A stretch of DNA of 64,000 bases, taken from Listeria floridensis FSL S10-1187. GTDB taxonomy: Bacteria; Bacillota; Bacilli; Lactobacillales; Listeriaceae. Positions 40,097-49,029 of this stretch are shown here, piece by piece. A model generated the notes under the pieces. That model was not told the DNA's origin. It made no database searches and saw only the letters and a list, made by a program, of their open reading frames with translations. The position numbers and the translations under genes are program-made. The stretch spans positions 1-64,000 of the forward strand of contig NZ_AODF01000010.1 in NCBI RefSeq assembly GCF_000525875.1. The letters run 5' to 3'. The stretch's first letter is position 1, and each line of letters begins with the position of its first letter.

Positions 40097-40125
40097 ATAC
40101 TACCTAGTAAACGAAAATAAGTCAA
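40097..40125 (-). promoter_or_regulatory. Promoter of pyrG
   Basis: TTGACT and TAGTAT are 17 bp apart on the minus strand, eight bases before the GGGC start. Confidence 0.75.
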
Positions 40126-40199
40126 GCATTTCTTTTTTGAGCGGCTCTTTCTAAGGGAAATGAAACGGTTTACTTTGCTGCCATTACTTGTTTTGAAAA

Positions 40200-40235
40200 C
40201 AAGAATCCCGCTTGAGAAATTCTCAAGCGGGATTC
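40200..40235 (-). terminator. Terminator after rpoE
   Basis: A stem of about 15 bp (GAATCCCGCTTGAGA and its complement, 40203-40235) is followed by a partly interrupted T run on the minus strand, eight bases after the rpoE stop. Confidence 0.8.
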
Positions 40236-40242
40236 TTTATCC

Positions 40243-40794
40243 TTATTCTTCTGGATCTTCTGTATAGTCACCATTGCTGTAATCATCTTCGACTGTAGCA
40301 AGATCGCCTTCGATTCCATCAGGCAAATGATCATCCATATCATCATCTTCATCAACAAGACCATCTGAAAGTGAGATTTCTTCTTCACCCAGTTCTTCGA
40401 CAATGTCATCATCTTCATAGTCCACATCATCGTCCATCATGTCGTCATCAGATACTTCTTCCTCATCATCTTCATCGTCGTCATCTTTTTTACGTTTTTT
40501 CTTCGGTTTGGTTTGCGTTTGAACTTCTTCATCAATAGCATCAATTGGATACCATGCACGAAGTCCCCACGTATTGTTTCCAAGCGAAATAAAGTTTCCG
40601 TCAATGTTCATATCTGTATAAAATTGAACGAGACGTTCCTTCATTTCATCGTCAGACAAGTTCATGAACTTTTTGATTTCATCTACTAGCTCACTAAAAT
40701 TAATGACTTCGCGTTTTTCTTCAAGTACAAAATGCGCCACATCAATTAGCGAGAGTTCTTTCCGTTCTTCTTGCGTTAACTTACTTAAATCCAA
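40243..40794 (-). CDS. rpoE: RNA polymerase delta subunit RpoE
   Basis: Delta is a small RNA polymerase subunit of Firmicutes that lowers non-specific RNA binding and speeds polymerase recycling. The folded N-terminal domain (residues 1-90) shows LSLIDVAHFVLEE and VQFYTDMNIDGNFISLGNNTWGLRAWYPID. A basic KKKRKK patch leads into a long acidic, disordered tail of Asp and Glu ending YTEDPEE. I chose the TTG at 40794 (DLSKLTQEER after the initiator), which has AGGG ten bases upstream; a GTG three codons earlier lies too close to it. Neighbour of pyrG, as in Bacillus. Confidence 0.93.
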   Translation of the reverse strand: MDLSKLTQEERKELSLIDVAHFVLEEKREVINFSELVDEIKKFMNLSDDEMKERLVQFYTDMNIDGNFISLGNNTWGLRAWYPIDAIDEEVQTQTKPKKKRKKDDDDEDDEEEVSDDDMMDDDVDYEDDDIVEELGEEEISLSDGLVDEDDDMDDHLPDGIEGDLATVEDDYSNGDYTEDPEE

Positions 40795-40908
40795 AGCTGG
40801 CACGCCCTTTCTTCACACTATTCTTCATTTATTTTCTCGTCGATTATCTGATCGTTTCTCTAACTTCACTATTTTACATGTTACTTAAGGCAAGCACAAC
40901 CTAAATTT

Positions 40909-41058
40909 TCAACTTCGCTTCACAATTTGATAGCCGATGTAGAAAAAAAGAATTGCCATCAGCAAAATCGGGATGGAGCCGAGCTGGAAATTATAGAGAA
41001 TATAGATTGCGATGCACAGAAACACGAAAAGCAGCGCTAGTATAATGATTCGCTTCAT
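40909..41058 (-). CDS. Small membrane protein, 49 aa
   Basis: An ATG with GGGGAGAG six bases upstream opens a 49-codon frame. The product begins MKRIIILALLFVFLCIAIY, has two hydrophobic segments (about residues 4-21 and 26-43) separated by a short polar turn with NFQLGS, and ends QIVKRS. It lies alone between argS and rpoE. No family recognised. The composition, charge pattern and ribosome site support a real gene; position fits small Listeria membrane proteins of unknown role. Confidence 0.65.
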   Translation of the reverse strand: MKRIIILALLFVFLCIAIYILYNFQLGSIPILLMAILFFYIGYQIVKRS

Positions 41059-41200
41059 TTATTGCTCTCCCCGTTACCAAAATGCTTCTGTTTGTTTAAC
41101 TTTAAAACATTTTGTTTCTCTCGTCAATGATCAGCACTAAAAGGTACATACACAACTATTCGAGAAAGAGTTCTAAAAATCCCCTTCGTTTTAAGCGTCG

Positions 41201-42871
41201 TTACATTTTTTCCGGAGCAGAAACTCCAAGTAGCTTCAAACCGTTGCGCAGCGTAATCTTGGCTGTTTTAATCAACGCAAGCCGCGCTTCTGTAAGCGGA
41301 ACATTCGTTTCATCAAGTACTTTGTTTGAATTGTAGAAACGGTGGAATGCTGCCGCAAGATCATTCAGATAACGGACAATTCTATGCGGTGCTCGTTTGG
41401 CTGCCGCTTCCGCAACAACATCCGGGAAGTCGCCCAGTACTTTCAAGAGATCAAATTCTACTTCTGAATGCAGTAACCCAAGATCTGCATTTTCCGGAGC
41501 CGCGATTCCTTTTTCAGCACCAGAGCGAAGAATGCTTGCAATACGCGCGTGCGCGTATTGCACATAATAAACTGGATTCTCATTCGATGTAGACTTGGCA
41601 AGTCCCATATCGAAATTCATATGTGTATCCGAACTGCGCATCGCGAAGAAATAACGCGTCGCATCAAGTCCAACTTCTTCGATCAAATCACGCATCGTCA
41701 CAGATTTCCCTGTCCGTTTGCTCATCTTGACCTGCTCGCCGTTTTCATAAAGGTGAACCAGCTGAATAATTTCCACTTCGAGCTGTGACGGTTTGTATCC
41801 CAGTGCTTCAATCGCTGCGCGCATCCGCGGAATGTATCCGTGATGGTCTGCGCCCCAAACATCAATCAAAATATCAAATCCGCGTTCAAGCTTATCCAAA
41901 TGATAAGCAATATCTGGGAAGAAATAAGTGTAACTGCCGTCTGATTTAATTAACACACGATCTTTGTCGTCGCCGAAATCGGTCGTCCGAAGCCACGTAG
42001 CACCTTCTTGTTCAAATACATAACCGTTTGCACGTAATTTTTCAAGCGTCGGCATAATTTTATTATTTTCATAAAGCGAAGACTCACTGAACCAGCTATC
42101 AAAGTGCACACGGAATTCATCCAAATCGGCACGAAGTTTAGCCGTTTCAAAGGCCAGTGCATCTTTTCGAAATACATCTTGACGCTCTGATTCGGATGCG
42201 TCTATATAACGGTCGCCGTACTTATCTGCCAGACTTTTCCCTAGCTCGATAATGTCCTTCCCGTGATAGCCATCTTCTGGGAAAGGTTTTTCGATACCTA
42301 GCGCTTCAAAGTAGCGTGCTTCTGCTGAAAGGACTAAATTTTGAATTTGGTTGCCGGCATCATTGATGTAATACTCGCGTTCAACGTCGAAGCCTGCCAT
42401 ATCCATGATGTTGGCAAGTGAATCGCCGATTGCCGCTCCACGCGCGTGACCAAGATGAAGATCACCAGTCGGATTTGCTGAAACAAACTCAATTTGGATG
42501 CGTTCTTTTTTGCCGAAGTCAGATTCGCCGTAATGCTCATCTGCTGCAAGAATAGTCGGAACGAGGCCTGTTAAATAACGGTTATCCATGAAAAAGTTGA
42601 TGAAGCCGGGACCAGCAATTTCAACGCGTTCAACCAGCTGGTTTGCTTCGCCAAATGCCGCTACGATACTTTCAGCGATAACTTTCGGTGCTTTTTTTGC
42701 CACACGAGCAAGTTGCATAGCAATATTGGTTGAATAGTCGCCGTGTGCTTTCTCTTTTGGTACTTCAAGTAAAATCTCAGGAATGTCAGCTTCATTAATT
42801 CCAGTCGCCTTCACCACGGCTTGCTTGATTTGGGCGATTAAATGGTCTTGGTTTTCTTTAACTAAATTCAT
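41201..42871 (-). CDS. argS: Arginyl-tRNA synthetase
   Basis: Class I synthetase charging tRNA-Arg. The ATP motif is [17 protein letters not shown] (HIGH type), the second is [12 protein letters not shown] (KMSKS type), and the C-terminal anticodon-binding DALR domain ends [16 protein letters not shown]. 556 aa, normal length. It starts inside the 3' end of the DUF1934 gene (14-bp overlap), so translation is probably coupled. No clear terminator follows. Confidence 0.97.
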   Translation of the reverse strand: MNLVKENQDHLIAQIKQAVVKATGINEADIPEILLEVPKEKAHGDYSTNIAMQLARVAKKAPKVIAESIVAAFGEANQLVERVEIAGPGFINFFMDNRYLTGLVPTILAADEHYGESDFGKKERIQIEFVSANPTGDLHLGHARGAAIGDSLANIMDMAGFDVEREYYINDAGNQIQNLVLSAEARYFEALGIEKPFPEDGYHGKDIIELGKSLADKYGDRYIDASESERQDVFRKDALAFETAKLRADLDEFRVHFDSWFSESSLYENNKIMPTLEKLRANGYVFEQEGATWLRTTDFGDDKDRVLIKSDGSYTYFFPDIAYHLDKLERGFDILIDVWGADHHGYIPRMRAAIEALGYKPSQLEVEIIQLVHLYENGEQVKMSKRTGKSVTMRDLIEEVGLDATRYFFAMRSSDTHMNFDMGLAKSTSNENPVYYVQYAHARIASILRSGAEKGIAAPENADLGLLHSEVEFDLLKVLGDFPDVVAEAAAKRAPHRIVRYLNDLAAAFHRFYNSNKVLDETNVPLTEARLALIKTAKITLRNGLKLLGVSAPEKM

Positions 42872-43307
42872 CTGGGGCCTCCTCTATCCGCATTGTTACT
42901 TCATAGGAACCGATATACGTTCCTGCGCTTAGCAAGTCATATTGAAATGCCACTTCTCCTCGTACTTCTGCTTCTTCTTGGAATGTTTCGTTATATCCGA
43001 CGAGCTCTGACTCAAAAACAAGTTTGCCAGCACCAGAATCTACCGAGGCAGTGCTTCTTTTTCGGTCTTTAAAAAAGTGCAGACGCATGTTTACCGCCCC
43101 GCTTCTAAGGAGTAAGAGTTCCTTTTCGGAGATTTTTAGAACAGAGCGAATGTTGCCCGCGACTTGTTTTTCTTCATAGTGCAGATAAATATTTCCTGCA
43201 TCACGATAAAAAACGCCTGGAACCGTCATTTCTGTTTTTTCCAGAGCATCCATTTGTCGAATTAAGTTGGTAATTTGAATTTGCACCGTTTTACGTTCTT
43301 TTGCCAT
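42858..43307 (-). CDS. DUF1934 (YwiB-type) beta-barrel protein
   Basis: About 149 aa, belonging to the YwiB family found directly upstream of argS in Bacillus and Listeria. The pattern of alternating beta strands ([59 protein letters not shown]) suggests a lipocalin-like barrel. Function unknown; it is sometimes linked to argS only by position. I chose the ATG at 43307 with AAAGGAA upstream, eighteen bases inside the longest frame. Confidence 0.85.
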   Translation of the reverse strand: MAKERKTVQIQITNLIRQMDALEKTEMTVPGVFYRDAGNIYLHYEEKQVAGNIRSVLKISEKELLLLRSGAVNMRLHFFKDRKRSTASVDSGAGKLVFESELVGYNETFQEEAEVRGEVAFQYDLLSAGTYIGSYEVTMRIEEAPDEFS

Positions 43308-43382
43308 GCTTCTAATTCCTTTCAAGCAGAAGTTTAGACGTACTATATTATAGAGAAAAAAAGAGGGAAAAGCAAATCCCTT

Positions 43383-44041
43383 TTAGAAGAAAATTCCTCT
43401 GTAGAAACTTGCCATCCCGTCGAGCAAGAATGGAATGACTGTATGAAAAATTGGTCCAATCGTAAAATTATACAGTGGTGTAAGTGCAATGATAAGAAAA
43501 AATTAAAAAAGGCATATTGCTCAAATGGTTCCAGTTTCCGTCTAATGTTTTGCGGTAAAAATTCAACGAGAATGTGATAACCATCAAGTGGCGGAAACGG
43601 AATTAAGTTGAACACGGCAAGTACTAAGTTCAGTTGAATGAAAATCGTGAAAAAATTCGACCAGATTGAGTTGGTCATAACAGCGGCTGAATTGCTCATC
43701 AAAAACATAAAAATACCAAGACCGATAAAAGCGAGCAGTAAATTGCTGAGCGGGCCGGCAAGCGATACAAGTATGCTGCCGAGACGGCGCTTTTTCAACT
43801 TAAAACGATTGACAGGGGTTGGCTTCGCCCAGCCGAATCCAACGATCACAACCATCAGCAGTCCGACAATATCCACATGGACAAGTGGATTTGGCGATAA
43901 GCGCCCTTCATTTTTAGCTGTGTCGTCGCCAAACAGCAGTGCAACAAAAGCATGTGCCCATTCGTGAACCGTAAAGGCGATTAAAATGGTAAGTACCACA
44001 TAAGGTAGAGTTTCAAGCGGATAGGCTAAAAAGTTGCTCAT
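43383..44041 (-). CDS. Site-2 protease family (M50) membrane metalloprotease (C-terminal frameshift)
   Basis: Intramembrane zinc peptidase of the YwhC/RseP-like group. The zinc motif is VHEWAHAF (HExxH) at residue 26, and the third-ligand region is FNLIPFPPLDGYH. Five or six membrane helices. Substrate unknown. The C-terminus is broken by two A6 runs (43497-43502, 43505-43510), each one base too long; correcting both gives LIIALTPLYNFTIGPIFHTVI and a stop at 43383-43385, about 218 aa, in place of a hydrophilic nonsense tail. Confidence 0.88.
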
Positions 44042-44114
44042 AAATAATTCCTTTCGTTTCCTAAATATTTATATTATAATGACATTATCCAAATAATTAC
44101 TAGAGGTGATAGTC

Positions 44115-44301
44115 ATGCCAATCGTAACAATCAAATTTTTAGAAGGCCGCAGTGATGATCAAAAGAAAGCTTTAGTAAAAGACGTAACAGATGTCATCGC
44201 AGCCGATTTAAAAGCTCCGAAAGAAAACATTCACGTCATTCTTGAAGAAATGAAAAAAAACGGACTACGGCGTTGCCGGCGTTCGCAGTTCCGATCAGTA
44301 A
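44115..44301 (+). CDS. 4-Oxalocrotonate tautomerase family protein (frameshift)
   Basis: Small tautomerase of about 61 aa. After Met removal Pro-1 (MPIVTIKF) is the catalytic base. The sequence GRSDDQKKALVKDVTDVIA and ENIHVILEEM is typical of the DmpI/YwhB group. The natural substrate is unknown. An A8 run at 44253-44260 is one base too long; removing it gives DYGVAGVRSSDQ and a stop at 44301. I chose the ATG at 44115 with GAGGTG six bases upstream. One of few plus-strand genes, divergent from the M50 protease, as ywhB and ywhC are in Bacillus. Confidence 0.88.
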
Positions 44302-44308
44302 TACCTGA

Positions 44309-44337
44309 ACCTCGCCGCATGCGGCGAGGTTTTTTTC
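44309..44337 (+). terminator. Terminator after the tautomerase gene
   Basis: ACCTCGCCGCA with its complement forms a stem of about 9 bp, followed by seven T on the plus strand. Confidence 0.92.
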
Positions 44338-44379
44338 TGGACATTAAGTGACCTTTATCAGGTTTAGAAAGTTTTCCCC

Positions 44380-45693
44380 TTACTGCACTTCCTTTTTATG
44401 AATCAACGTCACTATTTCCTTCGCAATTTCTGCTGGAATGCGCCCATTTTCGATAAAATCGAGCGGGAAATAGAGTTTTACATCTGTCCGAATTTTCCCA
44501 CCGATGGATTCAACAATTGGCGATTCTGTTGAAAGCTCGTGCAATTCGCCATTTCGCATCAAAAGCTGAATCGGAGACTTTCCTGTGCTTGCACCCGGTT
44601 TATACAGGTCATAAGGTAAGTCGGATGAATAATCAATCACAAGATAATAAGCTGGATCAACTTCCGCTTTTTCAAATAAACCTTTCATTTGATTATAGAA
44701 ATCTTGATCAGAAGACGGTTCATAATCAACATAGCTGAGCAAACGCCGCGTTAAGAAGCGGTTGCACAGATCACTTAAAATTTTATCTTTTTCGTTTTGC
44801 CAAATTGAAAAATAAAACATTAAGATAGAATCATCAAGTGCCAAGTACTCATCAAGCGTTATGTCTTCTTCAAAAAACGGCAGTACTTGACTGGGGTTAA
44901 CCGAAAATTCATAGCCCGCTTGATAAAGCGATTTTGCTCGATCTAATATTTTCCAGAGCAGTACCTCGCCGCTCCTGCTGACTGGGTGAAAATAAACTTG
45001 CTGATACATTTGATAGCGGCTCATCAAATAATCTTCCACTGCATGCATCCCCGATTCTTTAATGATGACACCATTTCCATCCGGACTTGGCCGCAGTACG
45101 CGCAAAATCCGCTCCAGGTCAAACTTCCCGTAACTAACTCCCGTATAATACGCATCACGCAGTAAGTAATCCATCCGGTCCGCATCAAGCTGACTCGAAA
45201 TCAATTTGACGAGTGTTTGGTTGGGATGCGTTTTGTTGATAACGGAAGCCACCAAAAACGGGAATTCTCGTCCGCCGCGTAAAAGGACACTTCTTACTTC
45301 TGTATTTCCTGTAAGAATACTTTGCGTAAATTCTTCATGATCCGTATGAAAGACTTTTTCAAAAGCATGTGAAAATGGACCGTGCCCCAGATCGTGAAGC
45401 AGCGCCGCACAAAGGGCTGTGATACGTTCAAGCGGTGTAAATGTATCTTCCGCGAAAGTAATATCTAAGATTTCACGAACGATTTCATACACACCAAGAG
45501 AATGATTGAATCGGCTGTGTTCTGCACCATGAAAAGTGAGCGACGTTGTACCAAGCTGACGAATGCGCCGCAAACGTTGAAATTCTGATGTAGCAATTAA
45601 ATCCCAAATGATCTGGTCGCCGACATGAACGAGACCGTGCACGGGATCCTTAAATACTTTTCCTTCTGGCATTTTCTGTTCAAGATAGCTCAA
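44380..45693 (-). CDS. HD-domain phosphohydrolase (YwfO-type)
   Basis: A 437-aa HD protein related to dNTP triphosphohydrolases. Metal ligands are visible: HSRFNHSLGVYEI (His), CAALLHDLGHGPFSHAFE (HD pair) and DADRMDYLLRDAYYTGV (late Asp). The N-terminus EGKVFKDPVHGLVHV is characteristic of the YwfO group. The natural substrate is unproven, probably a nucleotide. TTG start with GGAAGGTGA upstream. Adjacent to lipL, the same pairing as ywfO and ywfL. Confidence 0.9.
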   Translation of the reverse strand: MSYLEQKMPEGKVFKDPVHGLVHVGDQIIWDLIATSEFQRLRRIRQLGTTSLTFHGAEHSRFNHSLGVYEIVREILDITFAEDTFTPLERITALCAALLHDLGHGPFSHAFEKVFHTDHEEFTQSILTGNTEVRSVLLRGGREFPFLVASVINKTHPNQTLVKLISSQLDADRMDYLLRDAYYTGVSYGKFDLERILRVLRPSPDGNGVIIKESGMHAVEDYLMSRYQMYQQVYFHPVSRSGEVLLWKILDRAKSLYQAGYEFSVNPSQVLPFFEEDITLDEYLALDDSILMFYFSIWQNEKDKILSDLCNRFLTRRLLSYVDYEPSSDQDFYNQMKGLFEKAEVDPAYYLVIDYSSDLPYDLYKPGASTGKSPIQLLMRNGELHELSTESPIVESIGGKIRTDVKLYFPLDFIENGRIPAEIAKEIVTLIHKKEVQ

Positions 45694-45710
45694 ACTGCGT
45701 CACCTTCCCA

Positions 45711-46548
45711 TTATTTGATTTTCTCGTTGCGCTGAATGATTCGTTCGTAATAAGCCGGTAAAAGATCGAGCTCCTCGGCCGTAAGCGTACTCGAATAGAG
45801 CTCGCCAGCGTAAAAACGCAAACTGTTTAAAAGCCGAAGCACCGTGTCGTTAATCGAAAGCTCTGCGCCGAACGAATTTGTTAGGGTGCCCATGACCGCT
45901 TTATTTACACTTGGAAATTTGTACTTCTCCTGCAAATCTTTTCCGCTACGTTCATAAAACTCGCGAATGAGTTCCGAGCGGGCATCCTGGTCGCCGCGAA
46001 CGGCTAGGTAAATTTGTACGGCTACGCCTTTTGCCATCCGCCGCTGAGAAATCCCAGCAAATTTGCGCCCCTCAATGCTTAAATCATAGCTGCCGGGACA
46101 ATAAGAGTTTTCAATTTCAAAGGCATGAATTGTTTGGTCAAAATCCGTAAACATATCTTTAACGAGCGTGAACATCGTTTCGTATCCGCGATCAATTGCA
46201 ATGCCGCGTTCAGCATCTTGAAGCACCATCGAAAGATTCAAAACATCGCGGTCGAGCACGACCGCGAGACCGCCCGAGTTCCGTAGCACAACTTGATAGC
46301 CCGCTTGTTTTAAAAAAGGCTATGCCCGCTTCTAGATTAGGAAGCTTCGTATCTTGGATGCCGATTGAAACTGTTTTTTCATGTACCCAAGCCCGAACTG
46401 TTGGAGGACTTGCTTTTTTCCCGATTGTCCGGCAAAGCGTATCATCCGTCGCATAGGATTCAAGCGCACTGAAGCTCGGGTTTAATGTAGTTTGGTCAAT
46501 GAAGCGCCATTTGTCTTGCTTCAATAAACTTCCTTCAAGTAAAGTCAC
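45711..46548 (-). CDS. lipL: Octanoyl-[GcvH]:protein N-octanoyltransferase LipL (frameshift)
   Basis: LipL moves the octanoyl or lipoyl group from GcvH to E2 subunits of 2-oxoacid dehydrogenases. It has the biotin/lipoate ligase fold: RNSGGLAVVLDRDVLNLS (RR/RxGG-type motif), the catalytic cysteine in ENSYCPGSYDLSI, and GRKFAGISQRR. The frame breaks in an A6 run at 46312-46317; removing one base joins AGIAFLKQAGYQVVLRNSGG. The restored 278 aa matches the family. GTG start. Followed by the HD phosphohydrolase gene. Confidence 0.9.
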
Positions 46549-46579
46549 AACAAAAATTCCTCCGCTTTTCTTTTTTGTT

Positions 46580-46590
46580 ATTATAGCATA
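46580..46590 (-). promoter_or_regulatory. Extended -10 promoter of lipL
   Basis: TATGCTATAAT on the minus strand, about 30 bp before the lipL start. Confidence 0.5.
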
Positions 46591-46636
46591 ATGAGGCTTC
46601 TATGTGGGGGAAACGCCTGAAAACAGAGGATTTCTT

Positions 46637-46723
46637 TCACAACCTGCTCTTTATTCTGCTTTTTTGGTTTTGAAAAAGAAAAAAAAATATACCTGCCGCC
46701 AAAAAGAGTATCAATTTTTTCAT
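46637..46723 (-). CDS. Very small membrane peptide, 28 aa
   Basis: An ATG preceded by AAGGAGG at ideal spacing opens a 28-codon frame. The peptide starts MKKLILFLAAGIFFFLFQ and ends in basic residues (KSRIKSRL), so one hydrophobic helix with a positive tail. A long T run in the middle makes the frame vulnerable to the homopolymer errors seen elsewhere. No family recognised; the strong ribosome site is the main support. Confidence 0.45.
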   Translation of the reverse strand: MKKLILFLAAGIFFFLFQNQKSRIKSRL

Positions 46724-46773
46724 GTCTCAAACCTCCTTCTTTTGCCTTTTCCTCTTTATAAATTTCTTCAAAC

Positions 46774-46808
46774 AAAAAACGAGACTCTTTGGGGAAAGTC
46801 TCGTTTTT
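46774..46808 (-). terminator. Terminator after the 67-aa membrane protein gene
   Basis: AAAACGAGACT pairs with AGTCTCGTTTT around a loop of about 10 bases, with T runs on both strands. Confidence 0.85.
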
Positions 46809-46841
46809 CTATGAAAAAGCTAGGGAGCTTTTTAAGTGAGC

Positions 46842-47045
46842 TTAATAGTCGTAAGGATCGCGGCTACTTCTTTGGTATTTGTTTTTGCTTTGCCCAGTCC
46901 AGATTTTGTTAATCAAGAAGACAATTCCAGCTAGGATCAAGATTGGGAATAAGAAGTGAAGTGTAATTCCAATGACCTCAAACAAGATGTTCAGTGCAAT
47001 GATGGCTAAGATAATAGTAAAGAAATATTTCCAAAAGTTATTCAT
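46842..47045 (-). CDS. Small membrane protein, 67 aa
   Basis: Two hydrophobic helices (about residues 8-24 and 29-47), then a polar tail NKIWTGQSKNKYQRSSRDPYDY. No family recognised with certainty. It follows the YxeA-like gene by 23 bp and has its own terminator, so the two may be cotranscribed. Confidence 0.75.
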   Translation of the reverse strand: MNNFWKYFFTIILAIIALNILFEVIGITLHFLFPILILAGIVFLINKIWTGQSKNKYQRSSRDPYDY

Positions 47046-47068
47046 GATAGGTTCCTCATTTCCTCGTT

Positions 47069-47392
47069 TTATTTGGATGAAACTAATTGTGTATCTGAAA
47101 GCTCTTTCGACCTCACAACCATGTGGTTATCTTGAATGACAAGCTGATATGATTTGTTAGGTTCGAGCTGTTCGTTCGAGTAAAAATCAAGCTGTACGTT
47201 TTTTCCGCTATCGGTTTTACATTTTTCACTAAAATAATACCCTTTAAATTTTGCTTTTTGAACTTGTTCGCCAGCACCGCTGATCGTTACTGTATATGTA
47301 CTTGTAGCTTCGGCGAGCGGAGAAGCTAGTTCAATAAACACCATGACGACGACAAACATTGCTGCAAATAAGCCAAACCAAGCCTTTTTCAT
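47069..47392 (-). CDS. YxeA-family (DUF1093) secreted protein
   Basis: About 107 aa with a signal peptide or N-terminal anchor (MKKAWFGLFAAMFVVVMVF...) and a small beta-rich domain, with YTVTISGAG, GYYFSE and NKSYQLVI typical of DUF1093/YxeA proteins. Function unknown. I chose the ATG at 47392 because GAGGAGCGAAGGG precedes it; an upstream extension of 19 residues lacks support. Confidence 0.8.
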   Translation of the reverse strand: MKKAWFGLFAAMFVVVMVFIELASPLAEATSTYTVTISGAGEQVQKAKFKGYYFSEKCKTDSGKNVQLDFYSNEQLEPNKSYQLVIQDNHMVVRSKELSDTQLVSSK

Positions 47393-47510
47393 TTCCCTTC
47401 GCTCCTCTTGTTTTGTTGATAGTTTTATTATAGCGGGAGTGGCGTTCAATCAAAAAAGGCTGTAGCACGATTCTTTTTTCCTCCCTTAGTCTTAGTTCAG
47501 ATACGACCTA

Positions 47511-47540
47511 AAAAAACTGCCGCGAGATGCGCGGCAGTTT
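47511..47540 (-). terminator. Terminator after the glycosyltransferase pair
   Basis: An 11-bp stem AAACTGCCGCG with its complement and a five-base loop, followed by TTTTTTT on the minus strand. Confidence 0.9.
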
Positions 47541-47547
47541 AACAGGC

Positions 47548-49029
47548 TTACTTTTGAATAATGATTTTTGTTTTTTGCGGGATTTTATAATAGGATTTAA
47601 ATGTTTTTTCTTGTAAGCTCCCACTTATTGGTGTGCTGTTCCAAAGAAATTCTTCATGGGGCAAGCGCTTGAGTACGATGATTTTTGCGTCAGAACTTAC
47701 TTGTTCAGAGACATACGTCATTCGAGCATCGTCAGCCGTTTTAATCTGATAAAAAATAACTCCGTAAGCAACGCTTGTTACGATAGCAATTGCTGCAAGC
47801 GGTACGAGCCAATTCGATAGCTGAATCCAGTCTGATTCGCAAGCATAGACAAGAAGACGAATGATATAGAGTACAAAGAACAGGTAAGGAATAACAAAGC
47901 ATCTTGATCCGATTGGTGTGATTAGGAAGAGCGGTGCGGATACAAATGCTGCAGATAAAAGATAAAACAGCAATTCAACTTTTATCTTGCTCGCAGCAAA
48001 GAAAAGAACGCTCAGCAAAATGGCTAGATAAAATAGGACAGATAGCCACGCTTCGAAGTTCGCATTTTTAAACGTATCTGTAAAAAAATTAAAATGCAGT
48101 GTATTTTTCACAATCGGGACGTACAGTGCATAAATCGTAAGGATTGTTACTAAACTGTTTTTTATGATCACTAGGCCAGTCGTCGCATTCTTTCCGGCTT
48201 TAACAAGCAGAAGAATCGTAACGAGAGCCAGTACAATGTTCAACCACATGTTGTTCATAATAAAAAGCTTGTACATATCTTTGTAAAAAACTTCATAAAT
48301 CTGCGAAAGCAGGCCTTGATCAGTTTCAACAGAACGATAATTGTCTGCGCCGCTGAATATTTTAACATAGGCGCTATTTGTGAACATCATGACCGCACCC
48401 ATGATAGTTCCTAAAAAATAAAGCAGTTGAAAAACGTAATATTTTCGGAACTTCACGAAGCTATAAACAATGATAAAAAGTGCGGCAAAAACATTATAGA
48501 TCGTTGCATGCTCAACGAACAACTGCGAAATGAAGCCGAGCGGAAGTGCAATCCAAATAGCCAATGTGTTGTATCGCGGAGTTTCTTGATTAAAAACATT
48601 TTTAACGATCAAAAGATAAAGCAAAATGAAAAAGATTGCCGTGTTATAGTTCGCAAATCCGGCTGTCCAAGCAAAGGTTGATTTGAACATTCCAAGTGGA
48701 ACAGACAGAATTAAAAAGAAGCTTAAAAAACCTAAAGCAAGTCTTGATGTTTTTGCAATGAAAAGCGGCAGTACAACTAAAGCCGCACCAAGAACTCCCA
48801 TCAATAGATAGCGCGCAAGGTTTGATCGTGTGATGAGGATTTCAGTCAAATTTCCCATATACCGCCCATTATAATCTTTAAACCACTCGGCTAAGCGATC
48901 GGTTCCAAAGTGAATTCCCCAAGTCCAATCATCATGCGTAAGCGGCGTCATATAAGAAAGCACCAAAAAGAAAAACAGTATAGCCATGCTGAAAAGCGTA
49001 ATCTGGATGCGGTTAAATTTATTCATCAT
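47548..49029 (-). CDS. DUF6056-like polytopic membrane protein, probable GT-C type glycosyltransferase
   Basis: A 493-aa protein with about eleven predicted membrane helices. The first outer loop carries THDDWTWG and DYNGRYMGN; acidic residues there are a hallmark of GT-C enzymes that use lipid-linked sugar donors outside the membrane. The C-terminus is a soluble domain of about 70 residues. The gene overlaps the upstream GT2 gene by 11 bp. Together they look like the cytoplasmic donor-maker and the outer transferase of a three-component glycosylation system, but no GtcA-like flippase gene is present here. The target, perhaps teichoic acid, is an inference. Confidence 0.7.
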   Translation of the reverse strand: MMNKFNRIQITLFSMAILFFFLVLSYMTPLTHDDWTWGIHFGTDRLAEWFKDYNGRYMGNLTEILITRSNLARYLLMGVLGAALVVLPLFIAKTSRLALGFLSFFLILSVPLGMFKSTFAWTAGFANYNTAIFFILLYLLIVKNVFNQETPRYNTLAIWIALPLGFISQLFVEHATIYNVFAALFIIVYSFVKFRKYYVFQLLYFLGTIMGAVMMFTNSAYVKIFSGADNYRSVETDQGLLSQIYEVFYKDMYKLFIMNNMWLNIVLALVTILLLVKAGKNATTGLVIIKNSLVTILTIYALYVPIVKNTLHFNFFTDTFKNANFEAWLSVLFYLAILLSVLFFAASKIKVELLFYLLSAAFVSAPLFLITPIGSRCFVIPYLFFVLYIIRLLVYACESDWIQLSNWLVPLAAIAIVTSVAYGVIFYQIKTADDARMTYVSEQVSSDAKIIVLKRLPHEEFLWNSTPISGSLQEKTFKSYYKIPQKTKIIIQK

